A DNA stretch of 64,000 bases, taken from positions 1 through 64,000 of the forward strand of contig NZ_CP040762.1 of assembly GCF_004683865.2 (NCBI RefSeq), written 5' to 3'. This document shows, piece by piece, positions 62,595 to 64,000 of this stretch. This DNA is from Paracoccus liaowanqingii (lineage in GTDB: Bacteria > Pseudomonadota > Alphaproteobacteria > Rhodobacterales > Rhodobacteraceae). The translations under genes were made by a program, and so were the position numbers. Positions within the stretch are counted from its first letter, which is position 1. Each line of letters opens with the position of its first letter. The notes beneath the pieces are model-generated. The model saw only the letters and a program-made list of their open reading frames with translations. It did no database searches and was not told the origin of the DNA.

Positions 62595-63290
62595 ATGTTA
62601 AAGAGTCCGTTCAAGGCCCTATTGGTGGGCGGCCAGATCGTCGCCTCCAGCCTGATGGCCACCACAGCCATTGCCCAAACTACGCAGATCAAGACCCTAC
62701 AGGGTTCGACGGTGATTGTTCCCGACAGCGCGCTAGAGGAATCTCCTTCGGGGGGGTTCGTCGCCGAGGGTGATTACCCGCCCCTTGAAAGCATCGAGAA
62801 CTATGAGGCGATCGCGGAAACCCTGTCCGATCAGGGATATTCTGATATTTTCATCCAACGCGAAGGACCAATTCTGACCGTCACCGCACAGCGTGCAGGT
62901 ATACCAACCGAGCTGGTCTATAGTACAGCCAACGGCCGCCTTGTTTCGGTTGATGGGGTGGAGACCCGTGCGGAACCCGAAGGATCGTCGGCAGGTGACG
63001 ATGGTAGCCAGGCAGCGGCCGGCACTTCGGATGAAGGTGACGATAACGATGCCTCCGATACCCCAGGAGGCGATGACGGCGCGGGTGATGATGGTAATGC
63101 CGGCGCCGATGGTGGTTCGGATGCGGGCGATGGTACCGATGGCGGGGCCAACGGTGGCTCGGATGGGTCCAGCGGGAGCGAGGCGGATGGTGGCTCGGAT
63201 GGCAGCAATTCAGACGGCGGTTCCGGTAGCGGCTCGGACGGTGGTTCCGACAGTGGTGATTCGGATGGCGGATCGGACAGCAACGGCTGA
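62595..63290 (+). CDS. Secreted protein with acidic Gly/Ser/Asp-rich tail
   Basis: A 231-residue exported protein. The signal peptide covers residues 1-27 (LVGGQIVASSLMATTAIAQ). A folded PepSY-like or RcnB-like domain follows (YEAIAETLSDQGYSDIFIQR, LTVTAQRAGIPTELVYSTAN). Residues 130-231 are almost entirely Gly, Ser, Asp, Ala and Asn (DGGSDAGDGTDGG type repeats) with no hydrophobic residues, so disordered and very acidic. The tail could bind divalent cations. AGGAGACGC precedes the ATG. Function unknown. Confidence 0.75.
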   Translation: MLKSPFKALLVGGQIVASSLMATTAIAQTTQIKTLQGSTVIVPDSALEESPSGGFVAEGDYPPLESIENYEAIAETLSDQGYSDIFIQREGPILTVTAQRAGIPTELVYSTANGRLVSVDGVETRAEPEGSSAGDDGSQAAAGTSDEGDDNDASDTPGGDDGAGDDGNAGADGGSDAGDGTDGGANGGSDGSSGSEADGGSDGSNSDGGSGSGSDGGSDSGDSDGGSDSNG

Positions 63291-63318
63291 TATCCGTCAG
63301 GCAAAGGTTCAATCATAA

Positions 63319-63353
63319 GAAAACCCCCGCGTCCCGGCGCTGCGGGGGTTTTC
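63319..63353. terminator. Bidirectional terminator
   Basis: A perfect stem GAAAACCCCCGC/GCGGGGGTTTTC with an 11-base loop, T-rich on both strands, sits between two convergent genes. Confidence 0.85.
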
Positions 63354-63453
63354 ACATGACGCAAGTCAGATATGGCTGGAACAGGAAGTGGTTCCCATGC
63401 ACGTAAAAAGGGGCAGCGCAATTCATGCGCTGCCCCGTGGGTCTGGCTGTCTT

Positions 63454-64000
63454 TCACCGATAGATATACATAACAGTCCGGTTTTCGGGATTGATGAGCA
63501 CCGTCTGACCGTTGATCTGGGCGTAGCGGTAGGCGGGCTGCTCGGGGACCTCGTACAGGGTCACCTCGTCCGGAACGCCCGCACCAATCACCACCTCCCC
63601 GTCGAGATAGACAGGCTCTACCGTGTTGGACGTGACATAGGTCGTCACTTCCGTGGTCGGCTCCGCGTTTGCTTCGGCACCGGCGACGGATCCGATCGCC
63701 GCGCCGGCCAAGGCGCCGACGGGTCCTGCGATCAATGCGCCCATGGCCGCACCACTCAATCCGCCAACAGCCGCATCCTGCCCGGTAGTTGGATCCTCCG
63801 CCGGCGCTTCGATGATCGTCACGCCGACAGTCTGGCGGTTAGGATACAGCGATACCACCTCATCGCCTGCGGTCACATTCAGGTAGTCCCCGTAAGCCCA
63901 ACCTTCCACAGCGCCAGAGGCGACCTGGCACCAGTTAGCGCTATCGATGCAGCCAAGAACGCTCACGTCCTCGCCCACCATGATGGCGCCGATGACCGGA
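63454..64000 (-). CDS. SH3-domain/glycine-zipper secreted protein, DUF1236-like (5' end outside window)
   Basis: At least 182 residues are visible; the frame is open to the window edge, and the visible start of the SH3 region (PVIGAIMVGEDVSVLGCIDS) shows that the signal peptide and SH3 start lie beyond it. Order: bacterial SH3 domain ending WCQVASGAVEGWAYGDYL, a glycine zipper (GALIAGPVGALAGAAIGSVA) and a C-terminal DUF1236-like motif (YRYAQINGQTVLINPENRTV). This layout is common in periplasmic proteins of Rhodobacteraceae and Rhizobiales. Function unknown. Confidence 0.8.
   Translation of the reverse strand, partial: PVIGAIMVGEDVSVLGCIDSANWCQVASGAVEGWAYGDYLNVTAGDEVVSLYPNRQTVGVTIIEAPAEDPTTGQDAAVGGLSGAAMGALIAGPVGALAGAAIGSVAGAEANAEPTTEVTTYVTSNTVEPVYLDGEVVIGAGVPDEVTLYEVPEQPAYRYAQINGQTVLINPENRTVMYIYR

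Noticed and set aside
62918..63457. CRISPR-like or tandem DNA repeat in the GGSDGG-coding region
   Set aside because: The repetition follows from codons for Gly, Ser and Asp in a single coding frame; there are no regular repeats separated by unique spacers.

Overview
The window looks like an accessory replicon (plasmid, chromid or large genomic island) of an alphaproteobacterium of the Rhodobacteraceae, most likely Paracoccus or a close relative. This rests on high GC, the sensor-kinase families present (HWE and HisKA_2), the insertion-sequence types and the protein sequences. No replication or conjugation gene is visible, so the replicon type is inference.

Layout: 0.1-7.1 kb is an intact sugar-catabolism block (TIM-barrel isomerase, Gfo/Idh/MocA dehydrogenase, RbsA/RbsC-type ABC importer with its binding protein, LacI-type regulator). 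7.1-26 kb is heavily invaded: an IS481 element splits a GAF-domain gene, an IS5 element carries a nested IS21, an ISNCY element carries a nested IS256, and there is one IS630 copy. Between them lie two HWE histidine kinases each overlapping a single-domain response regulator, a truncated HisKA_2 kinase, an IhfB-like gene and two paralogous small proteins of unknown function. 26-31.8 kb holds small cargo genes: DUF883 protein, thioesterase, two VapBC toxin-antitoxin pairs with look-alike operators, WGR and UPF0149 proteins and two tRNA genes. 31.8-42.1 kb holds a duplicated noncoding segment, a LysR regulator, an esterase, a TctA/TctC carboxylate transporter, the second IS630, a truncated ArdC antirestriction gene and two tyrosine recombinases. 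42.1-45.7 kb is a decayed IS21 with a nested IS256. 45.7-58.2 kb is a signalling block: three c-di-GMP enzymes, a 956-residue PAS/GAF/HWE kinase with its response regulator, and an intact HisKA_2 kinase. 58.2-64 kb carries secreted proteins of unknown function around an IS66 element.

The most notable theme is an accessory sensory island: three HWE kinases, three receiver-only regulators, one intact and one truncated HisKA_2 kinase, a disrupted GAF protein and three GGDEF/EAL proteins within 50 kb, without a recognisable DNA-binding output regulator. Insertion junctions are unusually readable: for IS481, IS5, ISNCY and both IS256 copies the host gene is restored in frame when the element and one target duplication are removed. 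All family assignments were made by eye from the sequence, without database searches.
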